Shown: in pieces, positions 43,729 to 54,689 of the stretch
How the letters are laid out: the number at the start of each line of letters is the position of its first letter
Position numbering within the stretch: position 1 is the first letter of the stretch
NCBI GenBank assembly: GCA_022606425.2
Contig: JAHDVF020000524.1
Location: forward strand, 1,200,444 to 1,264,443
Length of the DNA stretch: 64,000 nucleotides
Direction: 5' to 3'
Source of the DNA: Lepidostoma basale
Taxonomy: Eukaryota; Arthropoda; Insecta; Trichoptera; Lepidostomatidae
Notes under the pieces: generated by a model
The model's input: only the letters and a program-made list of their open reading frames with translations
The model's database searches: none
Told to the model about the DNA's origin: nothing
Made by a program: the position numbers and the translations under genes

Positions 43729-44724
43729 CTTCTTCTTCTTCTTCGATGGCCCTACAGCCCATATCGAGCCTTAGCCTCCAGTATTCTTCGCCTCCAACTC
43801 CTCCTGTCCTCCGCTTCGACCCTCCAATCTGACACTCTTAACAATCTTGCTCCATCTCTCCAACTTCATCCTCCCATCGCAGCCTTGGTCGTCCAATTGG
43901 TCTTCTACCACCTGGGTGCCACTCCAGCAATCTTTTTGGGGTTCGCGATGACGGCATCCTCTGCACGTGACCGGCCCATCTCAGTCAATTCAGTCTGACC
44001 TGTGTGGAGAAACTGGGAGCTTTGTAAATATTGTACAGCTCGTCATTATGCCGCACTCTTCAGCCTTCACCGTCATTCACAGAACCCAGAATTCTGCCCA
44101 GCACCCTTCTCTCAAAAGTATCCAGTCGCTCTGCAGATTTCGCTGTCATTGTCCACGCCTCACACCCATGGGTCACTACTGTTCGGATGATTGTTTTATA
44201 CAGGGTGATTTTGGTTTTCCAGTGTACGTTTCTTGATTTGAGCGCTGGTAGTAGAGAGAAGAATGTTTTGTTACCAATTGTGATTCTTCTTTCGATTTCC
44301 TTGTGATCTTCGTTTTCTTTTGTTATAGACGAACCCAGGTAAGTTAAGTCCTCCACCATCTTAAAGTTGTATCTATCCTTGAATCTGATGGTTCGCCTTG
44401 AGTTATGGGTTGCATTCCTGGTTTGTTTCATTATTTGTGTCTTTTCTTCGTTTATCTCTAAACCCATCTCCTTGGCTGCTGTCTCTAAAGGCTCAAATAC
44501 TTCGTGTATGGCTGCTAGGGATCTTCCTACATTGTTAAGGTCGTCTGCATATCCTATGATCTGGCTGCTATGAAAGTATGTGATTCGTGTTAAGGTGGTA
44601 AGTTTTCCTTATGGCATATTCCAAACTCAGGTTAAAAAGTGTTGGGGCTAAACCATCACCTTGTTTGAGGCCCTGTGATACCATGAATTCATCTGTGAGC
44701 TCTCCTCCTATCTTGACTTGTTGA
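43729..44724 (-). mobile_element. LINE (RTE/Jockey-group) RT domain, 13-bp TSD
   Basis: The minus strand, from 44724 leftwards, reads QVKIGGELTDEFMVSQGLKQ, GDGLAPTLFNLSLEYAIRK (RT motif), IIGYADDLNNVGRSLAA (catalytic YADD), MGLEINEEKTQIMKQTRN, YLGSSITKENEDHKEIERR, HGCEAWTMTAKSAERL and a C-terminus with RSWRRRILEAKARYGL. The tail is (GAA)n. Target site caagttggcatat is at 43716-43728 and 44725-44737. Frameshifts after 44060 and at 44468-44580 kill it. Confidence 0.9.
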
Positions 44725-44884
44725 CAAGTTGGCATATATATAGCATAAATCTAAATAGCTAGCATAAAGTTCTTGATAGCGCTGCAATATGTGTTATGTG
44801 TTTTTAATTTTGCTTTTCAACAAATTCTAAATAGTTCCAACAAACCGGACATCTGATTTAATGTCCAATTTAACACCATAATCT

Positions 44885-44950
44885 ACATATTCATTTTTTT
44901 ATTGTTTCTTGAACAATGATGTAAAACTCCATATTTAATAATTAATACAT
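44885..44950. repeat. P3 left arm, split by LINE
   Basis: ttgtttcttgaacaatgatg, aaactccatatttaataatt. The rest of P3 resumes at 45445. Confidence 0.65.
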
Positions 44951-44956
44951 TTAGAT

Positions 44957-45444
44957 ACAATGGAGTTCTGGTCTCAACCCGTATGTATGGAAGCGAAGCA
45001 TGAAACTGACAGGAAAAGAAGAGAGCAGAATAGATGCGGTAGAGATGAGGTCCCTAGACCTACACCGTGGAAGAACGATGTACGACAGAATCTCAAATGC
45101 TGATGTTAGTATTAGGTATTACGAACAAAATTATGAAAAGATCCGTTCTTTGGTTTAGGACGTATGGAGCGCATAGGTGAAGAAAGAATGGTTAAAAATA
45201 TATACGTTAACGATGTAAATGGAGTATGAAGTTGAGGTAGGCTGAGGAAAACATGGCATGACCAAATTAATCAAATTTTAAAGATTGTTTATGTCAGAAG
45301 CCGGAAGAATCGACGTGCGTGTATGACTCGCTGTATGAATGTGGTGGAATCTTGAGAGGTATGTCAGGATAGAGTAGTGTGGTGGTCCATTCTTTCTGCC
45401 TACCCCTTTGGAAAACGGCGTGATGGTTTGGTGTTGTTGTTGTA
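44957..45444 (+). mobile_element. LINE family A, decayed, inserted in P3
   Basis: Reads NGVLVST-like, MYGSEA, SNADV, then GRPRKTWHDQINQIL-like with stops, ending aaacggcgtgatggtttgg and (TGT)n. P3 sequence lies on both sides. Confidence 0.75.
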
Positions 45445-45515
45445 CATTTGATAATGCCTTAGAAGGGCGAAACATGTCATTCTCATTAAATATAATAAAA
45501 CTTCTAGAAAACTTT
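45445..45515. repeat. P3 right part, split by LINE
   Basis: tgataatgccttagaaggg, cgaaacatgtcattctc and aaaacttctagaaaac. Confidence 0.65.
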
Positions 45516-45663
45516 TCTTTGTATTACTTTGTTCATAATGGTTTGACCTCGAAACTTAGAACGGCAATTTATCAGAAAATATACTTTGCGTTATATACTC
45601 GTATATTATAGTTGTAGTATTGTGCCCACGATAAAATCTTTTCAAAAAATAATATCGTACCAT

Positions 45664-46508
45664 ACAAATACAATACAATACAAACCATCACGCCGTTTCC
45701 CCGCAGGGGTAGGCAGAGAGAATGGACCGCCACACTACTCTATCCTAGCAAACCTCTCTAGCTTCCTCCACATTCATACAACGAGTCATACACGCACGTC
45801 GATTCCTCCGACTTCTAACATGACCAACCTTTAAAATTTGATGAATTTGGTCATGCCATGTTTTCCTCGGTCGGCCTCGACTTCGTACTCCATTTACATC
45901 ATTAACGTATACTTTCTTAACTATTCTTTCTCCATCCATGCGCTCCATATGTCCGAACCAACGCAGCCATCCTTTCATAATTTTGTTCATAATACCTTAT
46001 TTCGCTCTACATTCCTTTCTTATATCAGCATTTGAGATTCTGTCATATATCGTTCTACCACACATACGTCTTAGGGACCTCATCTCTACCGCATTTATTC
46101 TGCTCTCATCCTTCTTCTGCCAGTTCCATGCTTCGCTTCCATACATTAGGGTTGGGACCAGAGCTCCATTGTGAACGGCCGTTTTCGCTTTCCAATAACT
46201 ATTTTTAAAGCTCCATTCACTTTGTTACCCGCACCAACCCTTCTTTCGACGTCACTATCCGTTCGGGCATCTGCTGTGAACATGCTACCTAAATACACAA
46301 ATTCCCTCACCTGTTCCAAGTTCTCTTCGTTCACACTTATATTACAAACTGTCATTGGCTCTTCCCTTTCGAAAACCATCACCTTTGACTTTCCGACATT
46401 CATCATTAAATCATTTGACTTGCATACCTCATACATTCTCGACACCAAGACTTGTAATTCGTCCGCACTATCCGCAACGAAAACGGCATCGTCCGCGTAA
46501 ATGTATTG
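45664..46508 (-). mobile_element. LINE family A with YADD region and 11-bp TSD
   Basis: The minus strand reads YADDAVFVADSADELQVLVS near 46500, then SNDLMMNVGKSKVMVFERE, YLGSMFTADARTDSDVERR, a frameshift near 46190-46200, LMYGSEAWNWQKKDESR, and GRPRKTWHDQIHQILKVGH. Target site tatcgtaccat occurs at 45653-45663 and 46509-46519. The tail is (TATTG)n instead of (TGT)n. Confidence 0.9.
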
Positions 46509-46519
46509 TATCGTACCAT

Positions 46520-47221
46520 TATATAAAAAAAACATTTTATCAAAAAAACGTTTATCAACGCGTTCAATTTTGTAATCGTTCGACTTTTAAATTTGGTTTC
46601 AAGCTGTAGCAACTGTTGGTTACAAGAGTTAACATATATTTAAAGATCCAGTTAACGCCGCCGAGTCTATTAGTTCTCGTCCGCTAATGGCCCTGTAATC
46701 TGGTGCTCGAATCGGCGTCCTTCATCCTTACGGTATTATCCTGCAAGGGCACCCCACCATCAGGTATTAATTATTACCCAAATCAAAAAGCTCTCTGGAC
46801 TGAGCTTTTCTTTGAGCGGGAGGCGATAATGTAGGGGCACGGAGTACTACCTGCCTGTCGAGTGGAGGAAGCTCACGGTACAGGGTGTTTATTATTGTTA
46901 CTCGAATCATGCACTCTTCAAATAATTATAACGATGTTAACCCTTTCAATTCGTAGTTATTCGCTCGATCATAAAAAAATACGGAAATGATTTCTTTCTC
47001 TTAAAGATTTTGAAATTGAAATTAATAAATATATTCTATAAAATAAATTAAACACATTTTCGTCTATATTCACCTTAACTTTGTGTTGTAGATTAATATT
47101 GAATAAATACATATAACTGCACTTCGTACACACTTTATTACACTTTTCACAGACATGTTTCGGTTGTGATACAATATTTTTCAATATTCAAAATTGTAAC
47201 TATGTACTCGTAAAATAATAC
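46520..47221. other. Spacer with GC-richer unique block
   Basis: 46640-46880 is non-repetitive and GC-richer. A single catgtttcggttgtgat half core lies near 47154. No gene seen. Confidence 0.3.
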
Positions 47222-47300
47222 CGCGGAATCGTAGTAATACTTGGCGCCAACTAGTTTCGCTTGTACCTTAGCTTCATCATAGAGATCGCGTGAGAGTTAG
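47222..47300. repeat. P10-type half element
   Basis: Reads gcgccaactagtttcgcttg then taccttagcttcatcatag, matching the P10 left arm. Confidence 0.5.
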
Positions 47301-47354
47301 TCATTTAGTAACTGTATGAAAACAGATAAAACTGACATGTTTTATTTTTAATTA

Positions 47355-47790
47355 ACTAATCATCACGCCGTCTCTCTGAAGGGGTAGGCAGAAAGAATGG
47401 ACTGTCACACTTTTCTTTCTTGACATATTTCTCTCGCTTCCTCAACATTCATACATTGTGTCACGCACGCACGGTCTTCCTCGGTCTTCCTCTATTTCTA
47501 GTTCCATTTACATCGTTGAATATAATGTTTTTACCATTCTTTCTTCATTAATTATTTCCATATGTCCAAACCATCTTAATGATCCTTTCATTATTTTATT
47601 CATAGCACTATCATTCGCACCGCATTCACTTCTTATATTTTCATTCGACACTCTATCATACACAGGGTATCCACACATTCGTCTAAAAGATCTCATTTTA
47701 GTGCATTTATTCTACTTTCATCCTTCTTTTGCCAGTTTCATGCTTCGCTTCCATACATAAGGGTCGGTAAAAAACACCATTGTGAACTTT
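47355..47790 (-). mobile_element. LINE family B 3' end, decayed
   Basis: The minus strand has YDRVSNENIRSECGANDSAM, MKGSLRWFGHMEIINEERM, a 35-bp deletion after ACVT, and ends ggagacggcgtgatgattag. Confidence 0.75.
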
Positions 47791-48244
47791 TCTTTTTATA
47801 ATTGTCTAAATAGCCCGTTGAATTAACAAATAAAATAAAATATATATATTTATCAGCGCATAGATATATCAACCAGTTTAAATACATATTCCAAAGGTTT
47901 TTTTTTCTTTATAATTTTTTTTGTATAGGCGCCTTGTTATGACAAGTATGGCGTTGTACATCGATGTCTAATAACATATTATCACTTAATCTAACCATTA
48001 TCCGCCAACCATTGTTCATACCTATACTTACCCACAATCAAGTTTCATAATTTGATCCGGAGGTTGGTATAATTCGAATAAAATATTATGGCTATGATAA
48101 TACCAGGAATTGAAGCTTACACAGGATATCACACCCATTTAATTTTATTTTAACAGGTTATTTCTTTATTTTAATTGTGACTTCTCTATTCGTTTACTAT
48201 GTTACTAAAATAAATAACTTCTAATATATATAGCCTTTTGGAAA
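47791..48244. other. AT-rich spacer, nothing recognised
   Basis: No feature recognised. Confidence 0.4.
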
Positions 48245-48370
48245 ACATTGTAGGATAAATGCCGTAGAAATGAGATCACTGAAAAGAATGTACGGGAAAA
48301 CGATATATAATAGAATATAAAACGACGAAATAAGGAAGAAATGTAAGGTAGATGATTGTATTATTAGTAA
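48245..48370 (+). mobile_element. LINE A/B-related, 5' piece
   Basis: Reads INAVEMRSLKRMYGKTIYN then NDEIRKKCKVDDCIISKM. It is cut at 48371 and resumes at 48695. Confidence 0.7.
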
Positions 48371-48694
48371 AATGAACTACCCTACGTATTTGAACGTACG
48401 TGATACGTTCACTGTGACTGTACCATTCTGCACTATCCCGTATCACGTTTCGCGCTTGAGAAAAAGTAAGGTACCTAAAATGTACAAACTGTTAGGGATA
48501 CGCGCGTGTGCCAACAACACTCGAGTACAAGTCTATATAAATATGATAGTTTTACAAGGGGCAGGCGAAGTGTGCGGCCGAGTATTTAACATTTCGTAAT
48601 TTGAGAAAATAAAATTAATATATAATTAAATTTCATTAATAAAAAAAACTGCTTTTTTACAAGTTTTTCGGAAAATAACCCAAAGGTAGGGCTG
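48371..48694. other. 324-bp insertion in a LINE
   Basis: The left 230 bp is less AT-rich, with cgtacgtgatacgttcac, gggatacgcgcgtgtgcc and gcgaagtgtgcggccg. The right end is A/T-rich. A 75-codon plus frame covers it. No family recognised and no target duplication seen. Confidence 0.4.
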
Positions 48695-49005
48695 TTAAAA
48701 AAGGATCCCTGAGAATGGTTTGGACATATGGAACGAATAGACGAGAGAAGAATGGTTTAAATGTTGTATACAAGCAGTGTGAGTGGGAAGAGAAGTCGTG
48801 GAAGACAAAGGAAAGTATCACCAAATCAATAAAATTCTAAACGGCGACCACATTCGAAGTCGGAAGAATCGACAGTCATGTTTGTTACGATGTATGAATG
48901 TGGAGGAATCTAGAGAGGTATGTCAAGACAGAACGGTATGGCGGTTCATCCTCTCTGTCTACTCCTAAGGGGAGACGGCGTGATGGTTAGTTAGATAGTT
49001 AGTTA
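48695..49005 (+). mobile_element. LINE A/B-related, 3' piece
   Basis: Reads SLRMVWTYGTNRRE-like with frameshift, then NKILNGDHIRSRKNRQSCLL and MNVEESREVCQDRTVWR, ending ggggagacggcgtgatgg and gttagatagttag. Confidence 0.75.
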
Positions 49006-49169
49006 TATTCGTCTTTGGAAATCAAATTCAGAAAATTAATTTTAACAGCTGTCAAAACTTTCCACACGATTTTTTAAATAATAATACCTAATAATGGTAT
49101 GTTTATATTACATACTCGTATGTGTACTCGTATACTCGTATTTGTGTGTCTGTTAATTTATTCATCTTT

Positions 49170-49230
49170 AACTTAAGACGTTAACACTATAAACTTTCAT
49201 TATGACGATTTTTATATAAATTAAAACATA
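49170..49230. repeat. P4 left arm, split
   Basis: ttaagacgttaacactataa, ttcattatgacgatttttat, aaattaaaaca. The other P4 end is at 49715-49835, so about 485 bp has come in between. Confidence 0.55.
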
Positions 49231-49345
49231 CCAGTGACCAGTCTGATGATGCCAACGAGCCTGACGAAACCGGTCGCTGTCTAAATACAGACAAAAGTGG
49301 AAGTAGTTATCTTACATCGTTCTTTTAATTATTATTTAAAATAAA
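49231..49345 (+). repeat. P2 right half
   Basis: From accagtgaccagtctgatg through cgaaaccggtcgctgtc to acaaaagtggaagtagtt. It sits inside the split P4 element. Confidence 0.65.
49237..49280 (+). ncRNA. Hammerhead-like ribozyme motif (P2)
   Basis: CTGATGA at 49243-49249, T, a weakened stem II (GCCA...TGAC), GAAA at 49266-49269, CCGG, TC at 49274-49275. The flanks cagt and gctg pair over four positions (one G-U). In other P2 copies stem II is better (CCAG/CTGG) but the core is worse, so the ancestor had both. Confidence 0.4.
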
Positions 49346-49714
49346 TTCACAATAAATAATATAAAACTTTTAAAAAACGTATTTTCCTATTCGTATTATA
49401 AATAACTGTATCTTTTGAATTAAGTAAAAATACTCTGAACGAGTTACTGTTATCTTGAGTTATGTGAAAAACTCACCCGACATGTATGTATATTTGCGTT
49501 TACTATCAAAGATATGCGTTCTTAATTCAAAAACATCTATATTAGAATCGCTGAGTTACCTCTAGTTTATTCTAATGATAGCTCATTCATAGTATAGCTT
49601 AACCCTTTGCATGGCAGATTTAAAAGTAAATTTACAAGGTTTTTATTCAATTTCACCTACTTCATTAGTTTATTATATTCAATTGTAATTATGTTTTAAA
49701 AAAGTCAGTTCATA
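49346..49714. other. AT-rich spacer, nothing recognised
   Basis: No feature recognised. Confidence 0.4.
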
Positions 49715-49835
49715 TCGTTATCCCGATCTTCGAAAGTTATCGAGAAAAATAATCTGGTGTAAATATAAAAAAACAGTGTTTTAATTCATAAAATAAAATT
49801 AATTATGGAAATCCACAGTGTGAGAGCCTTTTGAA
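49715..49835. repeat. P4 right arm, split
   Basis: gatcttcgaaagttatcg, agaaaaataatctgg, acagtgttttaattcataaa, tatggaaatccacagtgtg. Confidence 0.6.
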
Positions 49836-49920
49836 GAAACGGTGTGATAATTTTGGGGTTAAAAAATATTTCGAAAATCTAATCACTTTACGCTATTTGT
49901 TTAATATTATAAAATAACTT

Positions 49921-51024
49921 GGACTTGGACTTGGACTTGGATCTTCTGGCTTACAGAGGTTCAGCTCATGTGGCTATTCCTCTTACGTCTGATGGGAACA
50001 TTGTTGGAAGGTGATTTGGTGGGTTGTTAGTTTATTCGTGGGCATGATTTGTGTGGCCCGGAGTGTTTCTCTGAAGGAGAATCGATTTTGGGCGCTTGTG
50101 GCGGCTGGAAGTGTTTGGGTCGTAATTAGAGAGGTCTTTTATTGTGGGGTTGGGATGTGAAGGGAGTCCTTTGTAAAAACATTCGGCAAGTTTCAGAATG
50201 AATTCATCTATCATCGGGATTCCCGATTCTAGGTGCAGTTGTGTAATCCTGGTCCATGAAGGCGCACCAAGCGATAAACGGATAGCCTTATTTTTCAGGA
50301 TTTGGAGTTTTTGTATGTGACTCGAAGCTGCATAGCCCCAGATTGGGGCTGCATAAGTGAAGATCGGCCTTATAACCGTTTTGTATATCAGGAGTTTATT
50401 GTCGATGCTTGGTTTACTGTTTCTAGCTAACATTGGGTAGAGGGCTGAGATTGCTTTTGACGCGGCTTTGACTTTATTTGTAATGTGTGGCCTCCATGTC
50501 AGCTTAGAATCCAAGGTAACCCCAAGGTATTTGATTGTTTTGGTCCAAGGAACGTCTTGGCCGAACATTTTTATGTTGAGAATGTTTGGAGGAATGTGTC
50601 TTTTACTGAAAAGGGTCGCTGCGCTTTTACTCGAGTTGATGGTAATGCGCCAGTTTCTGCACCACACCTCTAGCACATCGGCCTGTTTTTGCACCCTGCG
50701 GGTCGCGAGAAGCGGCCTTTTAGCACTGGAGATGATGCCCGTATCGTCAGCGAATTGGGCAATGTGGGTGTTCTGATCTCGGGGAAGAGGGATATCACTG
50801 CAGTAGATGTTGAACAGAGTAGGAGCCATTACTGAACCTTGGGGAACTCCTGCTCTGATAAGGCGTACAAGGGATTTGGCCTTGTTGATTTTGACGCTGA
50901 AAAGGCGATCGGACAGAAAGCTGGCTATGAGTTGAATCATAGGCAGTGGGATGTTTGCTTTTCCCATTTTGTATAACAGGCCGGTGTGCCAGACGCGGTC
51001 GAATGCTTTACTGACATCTAGGGA
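49921..51024 (-). mobile_element. Jockey-like LINE RT, 5'-truncated, 13-bp TSD
   Basis: The minus frame 50967-50032 (311 codons), open without a stop, covers the RT fingers-palm: FSVKINKAKS, RAGVPQGSVMAPTLFNIY, IAQFADDTGIISS (catalytic FADD), WRITINSSKSAATLFSKR, IKYLGVTLDSKLTWRPHI, IFTYAAPIWGYAASS and the C-terminus. Upstream, 51024-50968 adds a KAFDRVWH-type motif A. The tail is (CCAAGT)n at 49921-49940. Target site tataaaataactt is at 49908-49920 and 51025-51037. It is the best-preserved RT in the window, though it lacks the endonuclease and N-terminus. Confidence 0.92.
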
Positions 51025-51112
51025 TATAAAATAACTTTTTAAACACTATTTTATCCACTTTTTTATAAAATATTGTTACAAAATAAAAATAAAATATTAT
51101 TAAGAAAATATA

Positions 51113-51350
51113 TCTTCTTCTTCTTCTTCCCTTTTAGTAGACTCAGGAGTCTGTTATTTCAGGCGGGTCCTCTTGAGATGCTGAACTCCAGCTTTCTCTC
51201 CACCGTTTCGGGGGTCTTCCTGGTCGGCGTTGTCCGTTTGGCGTTCCATGGAGAGCTATGTGTGGTATTCTATTAAAGCTCATCCTTTCTACGTGTTCAT
51301 ACCAGTATCGCCGTCTTTGACGTCCCCATCTGACCACATCTTCGACATCG
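51113..51350 (-). mobile_element. LINE family G-related 3' end
   Basis: The minus frame reads MVRWGRQRRRYWYEHVERMS, RIPHIALHGTPNGQRRPGRP and KRWRESW, with (GAA)n tail at 51114-51130. Confidence 0.75.
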
Positions 51351-51359
51351 CAGATTTCT

Positions 51360-51485
51360 GTATAAATCTTATAAATTAAATAATATAATTAAATTAAATA
51401 ATATATTATATTAATTAAATAATAATATATATTAAATAAATAATTAAATAATAATATATATTAATTAAATAATATATAAAAGTAT
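51360..51485. repeat. AT tandem repeat
   Basis: Variants of attaaataatatat repeat for about 120 bp next to a LINE B insertion point. Confidence 0.7.
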
Positions 51486-51490
51486 ATCTA

Positions 51491-51810
51491 ACTAACTAAC
51501 TAAACTAACTAACCATCACGCCGTCTCCCCGAAGGGGTAGGCAGAAAGAATGGACTGCCACACTTTTCTTTCCTGACATATTTCTCTCGCTTCCTCAACA
51601 TTCATACATCGTGTCATGCACGCGCGTCGATTTCTCTGACTCCTCACATGGCCGACATTCAATATTTGATTTATTTGATCGTGCCACGTTTTCCTCGGTC
51701 TTCCTCTATTTCTGGTTCCATTTACATCATTAACATATAATTTTTTTACCATTCTTTCTTCATTCATTCTTTCAATATGTCCTAACCATCTTAATGATCC
51801 TTTCATTATT
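51491..51810 (-). mobile_element. LINE family B, 96-codon tail intact, TSD
   Basis: The minus frame MKGSLRWLGHIERMNEERM through RPRKTWHDQINQILNVGHV to SAYPFGETA is intact. (GTTA)n tail at 51491-51513. The flanks tataaaagtatatcta (left) and tataaaaatatatcta (right) form a 16-bp target duplication with one mismatch. Intact ORF and duplication suggest a young copy. Confidence 0.85.
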
Positions 51811-51889
51811 TTATAAAAATATATCTAATAAATTAAATCCGAAAAACACTTTTGATAATCGTTCTTTGGTTTTAATTTAGTTCCATTTA

Positions 51890-52070
51890 CACCTATAGAT
51901 GGAGTAGGTCACTTCCGAAACACGTAGTTTTAAATATTTTTGTTAAATAAAAAAGTTTAATAAACAAAGTGAATAAAATGATGCTAAAATTTCTTCTTCC
52001 AAATTAAAAAAAATTCCACCGTGATAACGCCTTAACCTCCAAAATACGAGTATTATAATCATAATTTTCT
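51890..52070. repeat. P12 half element
   Basis: acacctatagatggagtagg and cacttccgaaacacg, then ttaaataaaaaagtttaata and the shared terminus ccaccgtgataacgccttaa. A related arm is at 57220. Confidence 0.55.
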
Positions 52071-52199
52071 AATCAATATGGGTCTCAAAGGGTTATTGCA
52101 TTATACAAATAAATGCTTTAATTTTCTATTAAGTTATCATCTAAAACTATTAACATTTAAATAAATATGTAATTACGATATCCTGTAATGCAAAACATA
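52071..52199. other. AT-rich spacer, nothing recognised
   Basis: No feature recognised. Confidence 0.4.
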
Positions 52200-52400
52200 C
52201 TTTAAATTTTTAATTATATCTCAATAGAGACGAAGAAACAAACTGGAAACTGACTATGGATGATCAAGGTGTTTACAGGATTTATGACCTGTCATTGGTT
52301 GGGTTAAGCGCACGCTTTATGTAATTACAACATTCCCCATTCCACCATTGTTATGATCATGTATGATACATTTTTGGAAGTTGTATATATACTCCAAATC
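52200..52400 (+). repeat. Dispersed repeat family C
   Basis: aatagagacgaagaaac, atggatgatcaaggtg, tttacaggatttatgacctg, gttgggttaagcgcacgc, as in 24520. Confidence 0.65.
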
Positions 52401-52679
52401 CATACTTATTTTCACGTGGCAGTTCCAGTTAGCCATCTATGTAGATTTGATTGTACTAATTAATTTTTTTTAGATTAATTGTTTATTTAATCACCTGAGC
52501 AGTTACAACTTTATACAATATCGTATCAGATATGTTTTGAAATTCGATTTTTTATTACAATATTATTATTATTATAGTTATGATCGGTAATAATACAGTA
52601 GCTAGCTGCAATCGTCATGTTTCATAGTCAGAATCTTCTAAATTATTCATAGAGTAAAAAAAAATCGTGTATTTATATT
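52401..52679. other. AT-rich spacer, nothing recognised
   Basis: No feature recognised. Confidence 0.4.
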
Positions 52680-53255
52680 TTTCTCTTCTTCTCAGTCGTA
52701 TTCCTCATGATTGAGGGTCGTGTCCATCGTTTAAACCATTGACCATGGCACACTATGCGCTCCTGCCACCCGTCAGTCTTCCGGCTGCACCTAATGAGAG
52801 TCCAGTCAGATCACTGATTTGATCGAACCAGCGGTTCGATGGTTGTCCTTGTGGTCGTCTTTCCTCCACATTGCCCATGACGATGAGCTATTCAAGTTTG
52901 TCCTGATCTCTCCGGGCTACGTGCCCAAAATATTTCAGCACTCTCTGAGAGCAAATCTGCGAGAGTCTTGCCTCGATATTCAGCTGGTCAATGATTGACT
53001 GGTTTATTCTTCTTGCCGTCCAGACAGCATTCGTAGCCTGCACCACATCTTGAAAGCATCAATTTTGGACCTCTCCGATGTTCGCATGGTCCGAGACACG
53101 CAACCATAAAGTAATATGAAGAAAACAAGGGTTCGAACCAGTCTCATCTTGGTCTTGTTAGAGATATTTTTGTCTTGCCATATCTTGGTGAGTTTGTCAT
53201 TGCAGTTTTTGCCATTTAGTTTCTGCATCGAATCTCCCTTCCCATCCCCCCTGGT
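52680..53255 (-). mobile_element. LINE C-terminal region
   Basis: The minus strand reads LTKIWQDKNISNKTKMRLVR, VFFILLYGCVSRTMRTSER, then QRVLKYFGHVARRDQDKLE, RPQGQPSNRWFDQI and a (GAA)-like tail. This is a separate reverse-transcriptase family from A, B and G. Stops and frameshifts occur. Confidence 0.75.
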
Positions 53256-53309
53256 CAGTTATTAGTGATCCAAGATAGACAAATTCATTTACAATTACCA
53301 ATTCTGAAA

Positions 53310-53400
53310 CTTCAAGAAAACTGACGTTTTCATTCGTATTATTTGTTTAATGTTGACTCTTATATAAGTTCAAGAAACATCAAATAAATAAGTAAAAAAC
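53310..53400. repeat. P3 right half
   Basis: caagaaaactgacgttttc, attcgtattatttgtttaat, ttcaagaaacatcaaataaa. Confidence 0.6.
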
Positions 53401-53404
53401 ATAA

Positions 53405-53690
53405 TTATATAAACTAACTAACTAACTAACTAACCATCACGCCATCTCCACGAAAGGGTAGGCAGACAGAATGGACTGTCAAACTTTAACCGATGCGGCA
53501 CTCCATCCTTCTCTTTCGCCCCCGTGAGAGACGCGGTGTGATGGGTTGCGAACCTCATCGCCACTAATAGACATCTCCCGCGCACACTTCGATCGTCCAA
53601 TATCCACAAAAAAAGAATATAAAATACAATGATATAATATAAAATAACAAAATCAAAATTCTGTTTAGATGGTGCGCATAATGTCTATTT
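53405..53690 (-). mobile_element. SINE-like element S3, minus copy
   Basis: The (GTTA)n tail and family B end (catcacgccatctccacg) at left, then gggttgcgaacctcatcgcc, gcgcacacttcgatcgtcc and an AT-rich head up to ttagatggtgcgcataatg. Confidence 0.7.
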
Positions 53691-53699
53691 AATTTATAA

Positions 53700-53945
53700 T
53701 GAAAATAAATATAAAAAAATTAATAATTTTTCTATGTTTATTTTTAGTGTAAAATCTACTTATTAATTTGCGTCTTCGACCGGTTTCGGCAGCTCGCTGC
53801 CATCTTCTGGTGAGATCTTAAGACCAGAAGATGGCAACGAGCTGCCGAAACCGGTCGAAGACGAAAATTCATAAGTAGATTTTACACTAAAAATAAACAT
53901 AGAAAAATTATTAATTTTTTTTATTTTATTTTCATTATTTACAAT
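53700..53945. repeat. Palindromic repeat, family P8, near perfect
   Basis: Arms of about 110 bp (tttctatgtttatttttagt, gtcttcgaccggtttcggc) are almost perfectly complementary. Cores on both strands read CAGAAGA, T, GGCA/TGCC, GAAA, CCGG, TC: hammerhead-like with position 4 changed from U to A. Confidence 0.8.
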
Positions 53946-54164
53946 GAACTTCTCCCAAGAAATTTCAATCAACAACATCAATTATTTAATTTATGTTCCA
54001 CGTATCCATTTTGTTTATTTATTTATTTTTTTTATTTGTACAAATTTAGAATATTTAAACAAATAAAGAAAAATTATTTGTTTTGTATAACCGTAATTAG
54101 GTTCGACCTGCTGTATACAAATGTGGAAAACAACGGTAAACTACTACATCAAAGGCTCAAGTGG

Positions 54165-54240
54165 CATCCTAAGAACCAGAAAAATTGTTATACTTGGCTG
54201 CAAACCAATCCCTTGGATTGAAAGTTGCAAAGAAGAATAA
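54165..54240 (+). mobile_element. LINE 3' end scrap
   Basis: gctgcaaaccaatcccttg and gattgaaagttgc match the end seen inverted at 61210-61240. Confidence 0.45.
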
Positions 54241-54689
54241 TAAAATAATAAAAGTATAATGCTTTTATTACCATGTTTTTTTTTCATATGAAATAATTAG
54301 TGATTTAAAAGATTGCCATCTTAGCATGGTAATTGTTTTGTATCCATTATTATGTTGTCGCTGTTCATTATTATGGGGCAGGTGTCTCCAAACTCCGGCC
54401 CGCGGGCCTAATCCGGCCGGCCTGTGTCATCAATCCGGCCTGCGACAGCTAATGACCAGTGTCATCAATCAGGCCCGTGACATCTAATAGCTTTTTGTTG
54501 TTGTGATTAGTTGCATAAAAAACACAGAATAATAGTAACTCGGTTTTATTTACTTGCTAGGTAAAGCTTAATGACAATTAAGCATATTATCTAAAAATAA
54601 TTTAAATGAACCCAATTAACATTATAATCATATAACATATAAAAACATATACATAACATATAAACATGATAACATATAAAATACTAATG

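Noticed and set aside
54160..54240. Short ORF 54036-54221 as a gene
   Set aside because: Its end matches a LINE 3' sequence (gcaaaccaatccc) seen inverted near 61230.
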